A stretch of 64,000 nucleotides of DNA, from positions 20,744 through 84,743 of the forward strand of contig JABSSW010000084.1 of the NCBI GenBank assembly GCA_018902385.1, written 5' to 3'. This document shows, piece after piece, positions 21,571-31,606 of the stretch. Position 1 is the stretch's first letter; every line of letters begins with the position of its first letter. Origin of the DNA: Physcia stellaris (Eukaryota > Ascomycota > Lecanoromycetes > Caliciales > Physciaceae). Under the pieces are notes generated by a model. That model made no database searches. It saw only the letters and a list, made by a program, of their open reading frames with translations, and was not told the origin of the DNA. A program made the translations under genes and the position numbers.

Positions 21571-23510
21571 TCAATTATGATTTTTTTTTTTTTTAAAATT
21601 CGTTTTTTGATTTTTACAAAAAGCATTTTGTTCATTGATTCGATGATCAAATTTGAAACATTTGTAACATTTATTTTCGATTTTTAATTTGAAAACAATA
21701 TGAAAAAAAAATCGAATTAAATTGTATTCGACATTTTTATTTTTGATTATTCGAAAAAAAATTTTCGTGATTTTAATTTTGAACGTTTTTGTTGTTTTGA
21801 ATTCGATATGTCGATCAATATCGTTCAAAAAAATTTTTTGATGAATTATTGTTCGTATTTTTTTCACGAATTTATGATAATTTTTGCATTCGAACAAATG
21901 AATTATCGCGTTGATCAATCGTTTATTGATAATTTTGAACAATTGATTGATTTTCAATGCATCATTTAAATTTAATGATGTCATCAAATTATTGAAACGA
22001 TTCAAATATTGATCAAAAATTTCGTTTTTGTTTTTGAATTTCATAAAAAATTTGTCATCGAAAAATTCATTGTATGCGTTGTTCATTTTGTCGAAATTTT
22101 CGCATACATTTTTCAAATCGTTTATTAATTTTTCGATCGATTCGTAAAAATGTGAATTATTATAATCGATTCGATGTTCAATGATATTTCATGTCAAATT
22201 TTTGCAATGATTTCGTGCGTAATAAATTTTACTTTTTTCAATAAAAAATTGTCATGAATTCGATTCGAATTTGATTTTTAAATGAATTTTTCACTTTTTT
22301 CACTCGTCATGATTTTCATAAAAATTAAAAATGTTCTGATATTTAATTTTATGTTCATGAAAAACACGAATCGTTAAAAATTGCTCGTTTGAAAAATTGA
22401 TTCGTGAAAATGTTCAAAAATTCGTTTTTGAAAAAAAATAATGAATTTTCGTAAAAAAATTTTAAACAACAATTCGATCATTTCGACATCGCGTTCAAAA
22501 TTTTGACGTTTAATTTTTGTTCGAAAATTTTTTTGATCGAAATCGTCAATGAAATTTGATTGACGTGATTGTTTATTGATGAATTTCAAAAATTTTTTTT
22601 CAAAAATTGTTTTGTCGAGTCGTAACGTTTTTATTTTTTCGATTAATTCATTTTTTCGAAATCGATGTTGATTTTTACAACGTTTCATTTTAATTATTTT
22701 CATTTTTTGACGAATTAAATCATTGACAACAATTTGATTGAATAACAATTGATTTTCGATATCGATCAATCGAAATTGTAAATCGAACATTTTTGTGTTT
22801 GAACGATGTTTTGACGTTTTTGTTTTTTCAATTGTACAACAGTTTTCGCATGTTTTTGTTGAACATTTTGTTTTAGTTTTTTGATTACATTTATTTCATC
22901 AAAAACATGAAAATATTTTGCATTTAATTCGTTGATCGTTCAATAACATTCTTTTTGAATTTATCAATGTTTTTTATCATGAATGAAATTGATGATTTGA
23001 TATTCTTGTCAATCAATTTAAGATATAAATTCAATGTTTTTTTTTTACGATGATAATTTTTTGATTTGCAAATTTTCATTCTATAATAAATCGTCGATGA
23101 AAACGTTTATGTCGAAATTGATGTCGAATTTTAATGATTGAAAATGTTATTTGAAAATCATTTTCGCGAATCGATGTGTGTGAATTTAAAAATTCATTTT
23201 GTTGTGAATTTTTACATTTTTTTTTTCGTTTTTCGTTTTTGAATTTGATATGTCATGTTTCAATAAAAAGTTCGAAAAATTGAACACTTTGAATTCGTAA
23301 AATTTTTTTTGAATGATTTGATTTTGAATGTTCAACATTTTCTTCATGCGATTCAAACGCGTGTTGAAAATTGATTTTTTGAAAAATTGACTTGATTGCT
23401 TTGCAAAAGATTCGAATATTTGATAAATGAATGTTTTTTCGTCAAATAAATCAAAATAATGAATTGATTTTCGAATTCGATTGATACGTTCACGATTCGT
23501 CATACTGAAA
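21571..23510 (-). pseudogene. Gypsy-A: gag
   Basis: Gag forms the particle and packages the element RNA. The N-terminal part starts near MTNRERINRIRKSIHYFDLF (about 23503). A charged, probably coiled-coil middle lies at 22790-22374 (RLDKTIFEKKFLKFINKQSR, RDVEMIE). The capsid-like part is at 22116-21750 (FDQYLNRFNNLMTSLNLND; family FxxYxxxFxxLxxxL). A zinc-knuckle-like CYKCFKFDHRINEQNAFC follows, leftward from about 21690. The spacing after His is wider than the usual CX2CX4HX4C. A basic tail ends at 21571. Frames are broken by TGA. Confidence 0.75.
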
Positions 23511-23570
23511 AAGATATGTAGCGACGACATTTCAAATTTTGACTTCGAATGAATAAAGAAATTAAGTCGA

Positions 23571-24129
23571 GTCAATTTAGATTTTGATGATGTCGTGATT
23601 TGTCATTTTTTGTTTCAAGTATGCTTTGAATTCGTGAACTGATAAATAATGAGAAGTAATAATAGAAACAAATGTCGTAAATTTCGTAACGTTGCTTGAA
23701 TGATAAATAAGTAAGATTTGACACTCTAATGTAAATGTTTCGTGTAAAAAATAACATCGAAATCAACATTCTGATTCACAGTTCACGATATTTTCGTCAG
23801 CATTGAATTTTTCAACTCACGATATTTTCGTCAGAGTTGAATAACACTCGTAAGATTATTATTGTGTCATACATTGATCACAATTTTCGACTCACGATAT
23901 TCTCGTCAGAGTCGAATAGTCTCGAAGATTACAAAATATTACATTGATATTCTCAATCGTAATTTTCAATTCACGATATTCTCGCCAGAATTGAATGTGT
24001 AATAATGAATTGAAAATTCTTTTTCTCGTTCGAATTTAGATAGCTCGAGCACGATATTCTCGAACTATCGACGAATGATTACAATCGCTGAGTAATCGTC
24101 GTTGTCAGTCGATTGAATAATTAATATTG
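23571..24129 (-). promoter_or_regulatory. Gypsy-A 5' leader with serial hairpins
   Basis: Untranslated leader between the 5' LTR and gag. It contains at least three perfect 8-bp inverted repeats around nearly the same 15-nt core ACGATATTYTCGYCA: 23811-23841, 23886-23916 and 23965-23995. A variant lies at 24039-24069 (GATAG...CTATC with inner TCGAG/CTCGA), with a further hairpin at 24071-24102 and a weak one at 23775-23807. Retroelement leaders often carry packaging or dimerisation structures; that role is inference. The leader retains CpT and ApG, unlike gag-pol. No standard tRNA primer site is recognised next to the LTR. Confidence 0.7.
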
Positions 24130-24311
24130 TGTCAAAAAGTCGTCGCATGTAACTAGTTGTATTGAAATTGACGAAAATACTAATTATGCAAAAATATTAA
24201 TTACATGTTGAAGAATTTTCTATTTGCGATAATCATTCGATTAGTCGTTTCGTTGATTCGCAGATTCGTTTCGTTCGAACATGACAGAAATTCGAAATCA
24301 AAATCATCACA
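24130..24311 (-). repeat. Gypsy-A 5' LTR (182 bp)
   Basis: Nearly identical to 16878-17059 but retains most ApG and CpT sites (for example at AACTAGTT and GCAGATT). It is the less mutated reference for reading the mutation direction in the other LTR. Confidence 0.95.
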
Positions 24312-24640
24312 AACAAAACGAACACATTTGATTTTCGATATTGATGTTGACATTGTTCGAAATGTTGCAAAAAGTTCGTGATTTGATTATACAATTCGAA
24401 TTTTTGAATATCACATATGAATGTTGAATCGAATATATCGATATCACGAAATGTTGATATAAATTTTGCAATTTCGATAATTTTTTTTTGAATTCGTCGT
24501 TGACGTAAATTTTGCAATCGTTGTTTGATTTTCAAAATTTCGATTTTCGCGATTTCGAAATTTGTTCGTTTTTGAATTTCTGAACAATGCATTGTTCGTA
24601 TCGCGAAAATTGAAAAAACGATCGATTTGCTAAAAATCAA
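24312..24640 (-). pseudogene. Zinc-finger gag-like gene, 5' part (split by Gypsy-A)
   Basis: Minus-strand frame reading SEIQKRTNFEIAKIEILKIK, QRLQNLRQRRIQKK, STFRDIDIFDSTFICDIQKF, then ITNFLQHFEQCQHQYRKSNV. It joins the frame at 16877 once Gypsy-A and one AACAA are removed. The basic/coiled N-terminus with a following HFEQC...YR segment resembles gag-like proteins of fungal retroelements. The start codon near 24640 or 24590 is uncertain. Confidence 0.6.
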
Positions 24641-27600
24641 ATAAAAATTTCAATATGTTTTTCAATAAAAATGATGATATAAATATTGAATATTGATTGA
24701 ATGTTTGAGAAAAAGATTTTTGTATGTAAAATTCGATTCGTAAAATTGTGACTCGAAATGTTACTGAATTTATTACAGAAACAAGAAACAAATATTGATT
24801 TGTTAAATAAATAAATATGATTGTGAAAAATTCTCGAAACAGATAAATGATTCGAGTGTTAAATTATCGTGATCGTTTTGAAATTTGATTTGAAATTTCG
24901 AAATCGATTTTTTGAAAAAAATGTAAATGTTTGTTTTATTTCGCGTATCACAAACGAACGATAAAAAATGTATTGATTTAAATAAACGTGTGAAGAAAAA
25001 AATCGAAATTCGTTGATAATGATTTAAAAATTAAAATCTGATCGACGAAATTTTGTTGCGAAATAAAATTCGCAATGTTCGATTCAATTGTTTGTTACAA
25101 ACTATGATTGAAACATGTACGAAAACATGTTTCGATGAATTTGTAAAAGTTTAAAATAATGTAAAATGTCATGCAATGATATAAATAACAATATTCGCAA
25201 ATTGATGATCGATTTCTCGAATACGTTAAGATTTTATAAACGAATTTGATAAATCAAACGTATGTTTTTGTTTACAAACGTGTCAAACGTTTTCAAATTG
25301 ATGAAATAATCATTCAATTTGACAAAAAAATTCAAATTGACAAATATATTTTTTATTGTCAATGTTTTTTTGATTTTCAATAATTTGCAAATTTCAAAAT
25401 TTTTGAAAAACAAATCGTTTCATGTTAATTGATGACATTTTCGAATTTTCGTTTTTTTTTTGCATTGTTTTTTATTTGAAAATTTATGCATCACAACGTT
25501 CGCAAAAATATTTGACAACATTGTGAATGTCATGTATGAAAAATTTCATTCGTGTTTTCATAATATCAAATTTTTTCGAATATTGTCAATTTTACATTTT
25601 CAATGATTTTTATCATATTATAAAGTCACGATAGTTTCGAAAAATTTTTTATGCATGATGTCATGCATGATGTCATTGTAAATAATGTCGAATTGTTTTT
25701 TTTTTCGTTGTTGAAAATTTTTCAAACAAATTGAAATACGATGATCATTGAAACATGATTAAAATATATTTTGTTCATTGTTAAACGTTTGAATATTTTG
25801 TCGATTATTCGAATTTTTGAAAATTTTTAAATAAATCGTCGTGAATCAAATTCATCAATTTTCGAATTTTCGTCGTCGATTTAAAAAATGTTTTGTAATT
25901 TTGATCGTCGTCAAATTGTTTATCATTTTCGTCGTATCATCAAATCATTTCATTTTTTTCAACATTGCATTTTTTTTTGAATTGAATTCAAATTGTATTC
26001 AAAAACAATTTGTATTCAAAATTTTCGAATCGCGTTATTCAATCAACAAAATTCAATGCATTCATTTTGCGTTGATTTTTTTTTTTGACATCGTCGCATT
26101 TTGCGTGATATTTGTTAATTGTATATTGCAAATTTCATTGATTTGAATTATTTTTTTCAATTTTTTCGTTGTCGACGTTGTATTGACATCGAACATGACA
26201 TCAACGATGCGCGAATCAATCGAATTTTGATTTTTCAACATTAACGACATGATTTCAATTTTTTTCGTTTAAAATAAATGCATTGCATATCGAATGAAAT
26301 GTGTCGATTATATTTATTTTCGATTTTGCGTTGATTTTTTAACGATATAATTATTCGTCGATTTTTTTGATCAATTGAAAATCATTAATTTCGTGCAACG
26401 ACAATTGTTCAACGTGTCGAAATGATTGATTTAATTTTTGCATTCGTGAACAAATCAAATTATTGCAACAAAAAATCGAATAATATTTATTTTTGTAAAT
26501 TGCAACAAAAATTTTTTCGATAATTTTGTTCGCAAATTTTGTTCAAATCAAACAAATTTATTCAATTTTTAATCATGTTTTTATCGTCGCGTTTTTTTCG
26601 ATTGTTTCGTTTTCGATTCGACGATCGTTGTTGACGTTAATAAAATCATTCATTGACGTCAATTCGTCGAATAAATTGTCGTCAAACGTCATTTGATCAT
26701 TTTTTTCATGAAAATCGTCATTTTTTGTTCGAACATTTTTTACGTTTTTGTCGTTTGATCGCGAAAAATCGCGTCGCGATTCATCAATTTTTTTTTGAAT
26801 TTGCGAAAAACAATATAAATCGTCGAAACATTAACGATGAACATTTCGTTGATATTAATCAAATGCGACATGACATGCAATATCATTGTTTTATCGAAAA
26901 TATTGCGAAATTTATCAAATCGAAATTTTCATCATCGTTCGAATTGTCATATATTTTTTTTCGTTGAAATCGAAATTTATTTTTTGATTTGATTTTTCGA
27001 TGTCGATCGAATTTCGCGAAAAACATTTCGTCGATTAATTTTTTGCGTTTATCAAACGTTTTTTTGAACGACGAATTTTTGTTGACGAAAATATATTTTG
27101 TATTTTTCGAAAACGTGAATGATTGTAAATATGTCAATCATTGTAATCATTCAATGTAACAATTACGAAAAATTGTTTTATCGCATGCGATATTTTCGAT
27201 TTTTTTAAATTTTTCGAACGAAAACGTTGTTGATTCGTGAATCGTTTTTTGTTTGACGATATTGAATTTTCGTCGTCGTCATAATAATTTTGTTACAAAC
27301 ACGTTAATTTCAAATTTCAAATTTTCGATTCAAAAATATTTGACGTTTTTGAATCGTTTGTTGACATTCGAATCGATTGTGATTGTTATGTTCACGATAA
27401 AAAAAAACAAAATATACAAACAAATATTCATGAAAATCGATGTCGAATAACGAACGAAAACAAAATCAACGTTAAAATGTTAAATGACGAAAAAAAAACG
27501 TTCAAAAATGAAATCGAAACAAAAATTTTAACGCGTTTCGAACGCGTTTCATTCGAATATCAAAAAATTAATTTTATCGACGAATCATCGTCGTTTGTTC

Positions 27601-28170
27601 ATTTCATAATTGAAATATAATTTGATTTTCAAATTGAATTGTTGTGTCGTCGAATCGATCGAATTTCGTTTATACATATTTATCGCAATGTTGAATTTGA
27701 TTTATATTGCAATCAATTTGAATTTTTATTTGAATGATGCGAATATTTTGTTTTGTTTGAAATTAAATTTGTCATTCGAAAATGCGTTCGTTCTTTTTTA
27801 TCATCATTTTTTAACATTTCATTATTTTTCATGTCACGTTTTTTTTATTTTTATCGCGTTCGCGTGCATATCATCAATTGATTAACGAAAAAATCGAAAT
27901 GAAAAAATTTCGAAACGTGACGTCGTGATTGTGAAAAACGTTTGAAAACAAATTGTTGAACGAAAATCGAATATAACGAATGATAAATATTCGAATGATC
28001 GTTTTAAATCATTGATTTCAATCAAAATCGTCATCGAAATGCGATTTTTCAATGAATTGATCAATCGATTTGAATTGATACTTTTTTAATTGATTTTTTT
28101 CTGAATAATGATATGTTTGTTTTCATCGAAAATTATTTGTTTGTATATGTGTCGACGACAATTAAATTTT
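24641..28170. other. Unassigned AT-rich interval
   Basis: 3.5 kb where I recognise no domain on either strand. Open stretches exist on both strands (for example plus 25841-26146, minus 26883-27137), but none has motifs I can name, and plus-strand ones look like hydrophobic shadows. 24641-25220 keeps CpT/ApG; 25300-28170 is fully depleted, so it was probably repetitive. Given the neighbour it may include the 3' part or a second ORF of the Plavaka-like element. Confidence 0.4.
25160..25191 (+). repeat. Short conserved motif TGTAAAATGTCATGCAAT
   Basis: Shares about 30 bp with 61961-62001 (plus) and 16429-16465 (minus). Confidence 0.5.
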
Positions 28171-29960
28171 TCGTCAAAAAATCAAAATCGTAAATGATGT
28201 TGTATTGATTTCAATTCGCGAATGAATTAACATAATGAAAATTTTTTTTTTCGTCGACGAATATTACATGCGTATTGCGAATGATTTGTCGAAAATCGAA
28301 AAAACGATTTGAATTTATATTTCGCGAAATGACGATTTTTGACGAAAAAATTGTTTTAATTCAAACATATCATGCGTGTCGTTCATTGCATCATTTTTTC
28401 GTCATCGATATAATTGAACAAATGCGTTCGTGTATTATAAAGATTTTTTGTTTCGATTGCGACGTTTTATATCAAATATCGTTAAAATCATTCGAAATCG
28501 TGTTATGTTTCGATCGACATTTTTTTCGTTTCGCAAACAACGTTGTCATTTATTGAATCGCTTTGAATTCATACGTGATTTTTTCGTGTTACATTTTTTT
28601 CACGTAAATTGAATGCACAGCGAATTAAATTTTTAATTAATTTTTCGTTGTCGTTGTTATTTTTATCATTTGACATTCAACAAACGATTGAATTATAATA
28701 AACGACGTAACAAAATTCGATTCAATTTGAATTTTGTTTTCGTCGAATGACAATATTAATTTTTTTTGTAATGTCATTCATTTTTTTTTTTTCGATTTTT
28801 TCGCACGAATATCGTCAAAACATGAATGAATTTTGCAAAATCGTTATCAATACGAATAGCAAAATTTTTGATTGATCGTTATGATTTTAAACACAATTCA
28901 TGTCGTTTCATAAAAACAATGTCAATATGAACGTCAAAAAAATTGAACAATTGTATTATTCGTGTTGATTGTGTTATTTTCGATTTCAATGTTTTTTTTG
29001 TTTTGATTTGTCGTCGATTATTTTTATACATTAATAAATCAATCATGACGATCATTTTTGTTCGTCGTATGTTATGATTCAATATTTGAATTTCATAATT
29101 TTCGTTTTTATTAATTCGAAAAAAAAATTTTTTCAACAAAAATTTATGCGCAATTTCGTCGTAACATGTATCGTAATTTTGAACATTGTCATAAAAACGA
29201 ATGAATTGTTCGTAATGTGTAATTGTATGTCATTTTGAAATGTTAAAATTATTTTTTGTCGAATTTGCGTCATCGTCGTTTTTGTTGAATTTATCGTTTG
29301 AAAACGTCGATTGTTTATATTTGACAAACACGTATTTGAATTTGTCGATACGATATATGATTTGTTTTATGTAATTCAAAATCGTTTCGTCATGCACGAC
29401 GTATTTCGTCAACGTGACGAAATTCAAAATAATTCGAATACAATGAAACGCGTACGATGCAATGTTGCGCAATAAAAAAATAACAACAAACATCAATTGT
29501 TTCATTATAGTTTTTTGTTCGTTGTCGATTCATTGTTTAATTTGATTGAATTTTTTGAATCTTTTCAATTCGACGAAAAAAATAATCTGTTTGAATCGTT
29601 CATTTAATCGAAAAACAAAATTTTGTTTGACATTTTTATTTGATTCACGTTTTTTTTTTGATCGCGAAAACAATATCGACGATCAAAAATTTAAATCATT
29701 GAATCAATTTCATGATAATATTTTTGAAACAATCGTGAAACATATTCATCAACATAATGACATGTATATTGATCATCGAATGATTTTAAACAAAATTGTT
29801 TTTTCGATGAACGTTCATTACATTTTTGACAATATTGTCATGTTCGTTTTTGTTTCAATTCGCGATTCGATTTTGATTTTGACGATGTATTTGTTTCGAC
29901 GTGTATTCGTGCGTTTTAAAAAATCAAATTTTGATCATATGTTTTCGTTGATTCGAAAAC
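28170..29960 (-). pseudogene. Plavaka-like (CACTA superfamily) transposase, C-terminal portion
   Basis: A cut-and-paste transposase fragment. Reading leftward from about 29640: VKQNFVFRLNERFKQI, FNQIKQ-stop-IDNEQKTIMKQLM (family FxQWTGxExKAxxK), then IRIILNFVTLTKYVVHDETI (about 29440-29380). Next come HTITHYEQFIRFYDNVQNYD and DEIAHKFLLKKFFFRINKNE (about 29215-29115), equivalent to HxLxHYxxxIRxxGxxxxYxTExxExxHK...RTNK. NHNIRRTKMIVMIDLL follows. The C-terminal region near 28400-28330 reads FVQLYR-stop-RKNDAMNDTHDMFEL (family YxxWRNNGxxNDTHGMFEL). TGA codons sit at Trp positions. The N-terminal part is lost at the Copia LTR at 29961. Assignment is from remembered family patterns. Confidence 0.6.
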
Positions 29961-30100
29961 TGTCAGAATTCAAATCTCGAAATTAGTTTTATATTTTTGT
30001 CACGTGATTTAAACGATTTTGACGTTTCAATATGTATATAACGAATTCAAATTTTCAACATTTTTAGCAATACAATGCGTTTTATTTTTTACTTTTGACA
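29961..30100 (+). repeat. Copia copy 2 5' LTR (140 bp)
   Basis: TGTCA...TGACA, same length as the others. It keeps ApG/CpT at several sites lost in copy 1 (TGTCAGAATT, AAATCTCG, TTAGTTTT, TTTAGCAA, TTTACTTT). Confidence 0.95.
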
Positions 30101-30114
30101 AATTATGAATTCGA
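30101..30114 (+). promoter_or_regulatory. Copia copy 2 primer-binding site (mutated)
   Basis: AATTATGAATTCGA directly abuts the LTR, identical to copy 1 at 7766-7779. Confidence 0.55.
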
Positions 30115-30287
30115 AAAAACGAATAATTTATTTGTAATTTTCGTATCAAATTAATCGTTTAAACGAACGAACGTTATTATTGTTTTTATGTCAAAATTCA
30201 ATACATTTTTACGAAATTTCTTTTTTAAAAATTTTTCAAAATCAAAAATTCATTGCATTGCAATGAAAAAATACAATTTCAAAAAAC

Positions 30288-31606
30288 ATGAATTTTGAAC
30301 AAAAAAACAAATTTCAAAAATGTTATCGAAATTCGTTCGACACAATTGAACAAAAACAAATTTCAAAAATGTCGAAAAAATTGAACAAACGATTAAATTT
30401 ATTTTTTATTCGCGATTTGTCGTTTTCGTTAAAAAGCGCATTGATTAATGAAATTGCAAACAAACAAATTATTGATGAATTCATTCAAACGATATGTATT
30501 AATCATGTGATTTTGTGAAACGATTGATATCGCAATTGATTAACGAAATTTGAAACGCGTTTAATTTCGTCAAAATACGAATGTCGAATCGCTAAAAACA
30601 TGCAAAATTTTTTCAATTTCAATTTTTTCAATTCATTTGAAATCGTATTGCGAAAAATGAACATCACAAAAATTCGAACAATTGATTTCGAACAATCGAA
30701 ATTCGAATTCAATTAATTTTTTTATTATTTTCAGTCAAACGAATCACAATTGCGATTCACAATAATTTCGTATTGATTTATTAAAATCAATAATCGATCA
30801 ATTGTTGAACAATTTCAAAAACAAAATTGAATTGAAACGACAAATGATTTTGATCAAAATTTTAACGCAATTGCATATTTCAATATCACGAATTTTGATT
30901 CATTCGATAATTTTTCAATTATTCGATTTGTTAAAAAAACAAATAAATTGATTCAAAAAAACAAATTCGAAAATTAAAAACGTGTCGCATTGAACATTGT
31001 TGCAATTAATGCAAAATCGAATCAAATTGAAATCATTCAATCATTCAATATTAAACGAAATTCAATTTTTTGTTTTTCAAAATTCAATCAAAAAATGATT
31101 GACATTTTAATAAATCAAACATTTGAAACAAATTCAAATTCAATAACGATTGACAATGTCAAAACGAAAACAAAAATCATTGTCGTATCATCAAAAATTG
31201 AATTTTCAATCATCGTGAAAATCGAAATTATTGTCGCAACAAAAATTGAATTTTCAAACAATGTTGAAACAAATGCATATAATCAAACATTTTTTTCGAA
31301 AAAATTGACAAAAAACGAAAACGTTACAAAACTATTTCAGCATTTGAAATTCAAATTTATTTTCAACAATTTATATTTACGTTTTTTTTGCAATTATTTA
31401 AAAACGATTCAAATTTAATTTCGAAAATTTTCAACAATTCAATTGAAATATGTTTATTGATTAATTTTTTTCAATCAATTTTATCAACAAAATAAAAATC
31501 ATTCGTTATTTATATGTAAAACATTTCGAAACAAGATTTTCAAATATTGTACACGAAATTGCACAAATCATAATTGATCATTTTCGCGAATCAAACGAAA
31601 AAAACA
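30288..31606 (+). pseudogene. Copia copy 2: gag-like region, truncated
   Basis: Frames at 30288-30518 (NFEQKNKFQKCYRNSFDTIE) and 30990-31418 (NIVAINAKSNQIEIIQSFN) match copy 1 at 7950-8180 and 8654-9050 almost residue for residue. A few codons differ, as CpT/ApG sites were hit independently. The alignment to copy 3 breaks at 31606. As in the other copies no zinc knuckle is seen. Confidence 0.6.

Larger units (their letters stand above)
16878..24311 (-). mobile_element. Ty3/Gypsy-A, complete, minus strand
   Basis: A 7,434-bp element bounded by two 182-bp direct LTRs and flanked by the 5-bp target duplication AACAA (16873-16877 and 24312-24316). Reading right to left: 5' LTR, 560-bp leader with hairpins, gag with a zinc knuckle, protease, RT, RNase H, integrase with basic tail, 3' LTR. 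It lies inside a zinc-finger gag-like gene of the same orientation. Pol and the left LTR are heavily mutated; the right LTR and leader are largely spared. Confidence 0.95.
29961..31606 (+). mobile_element. Copia copy 2, truncated after gag
   Basis: 5' LTR, primer-binding site and gag-like region of the same Copia family. It aligns with copies 1 and 3 until 31606, where it changes directly into Gypsy-B sequence. The left flank is the Plavaka-like gene. No 3' LTR is present. Confidence 0.9.

Noticed and set aside
23775-24102. CRISPR array
   Set aside because: Repeats are few, unevenly spaced and hairpin-forming, lie in a Gypsy leader, and no cas gene is present. The setting is eukaryotic.
25841-28556. 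Membrane-protein genes suggested by hydrophobic plus-strand frames
   Set aside because: The Phe/Ile-rich composition is what TTT/ATT-rich mutated DNA gives in any frame. No start context, introns or motifs support them.
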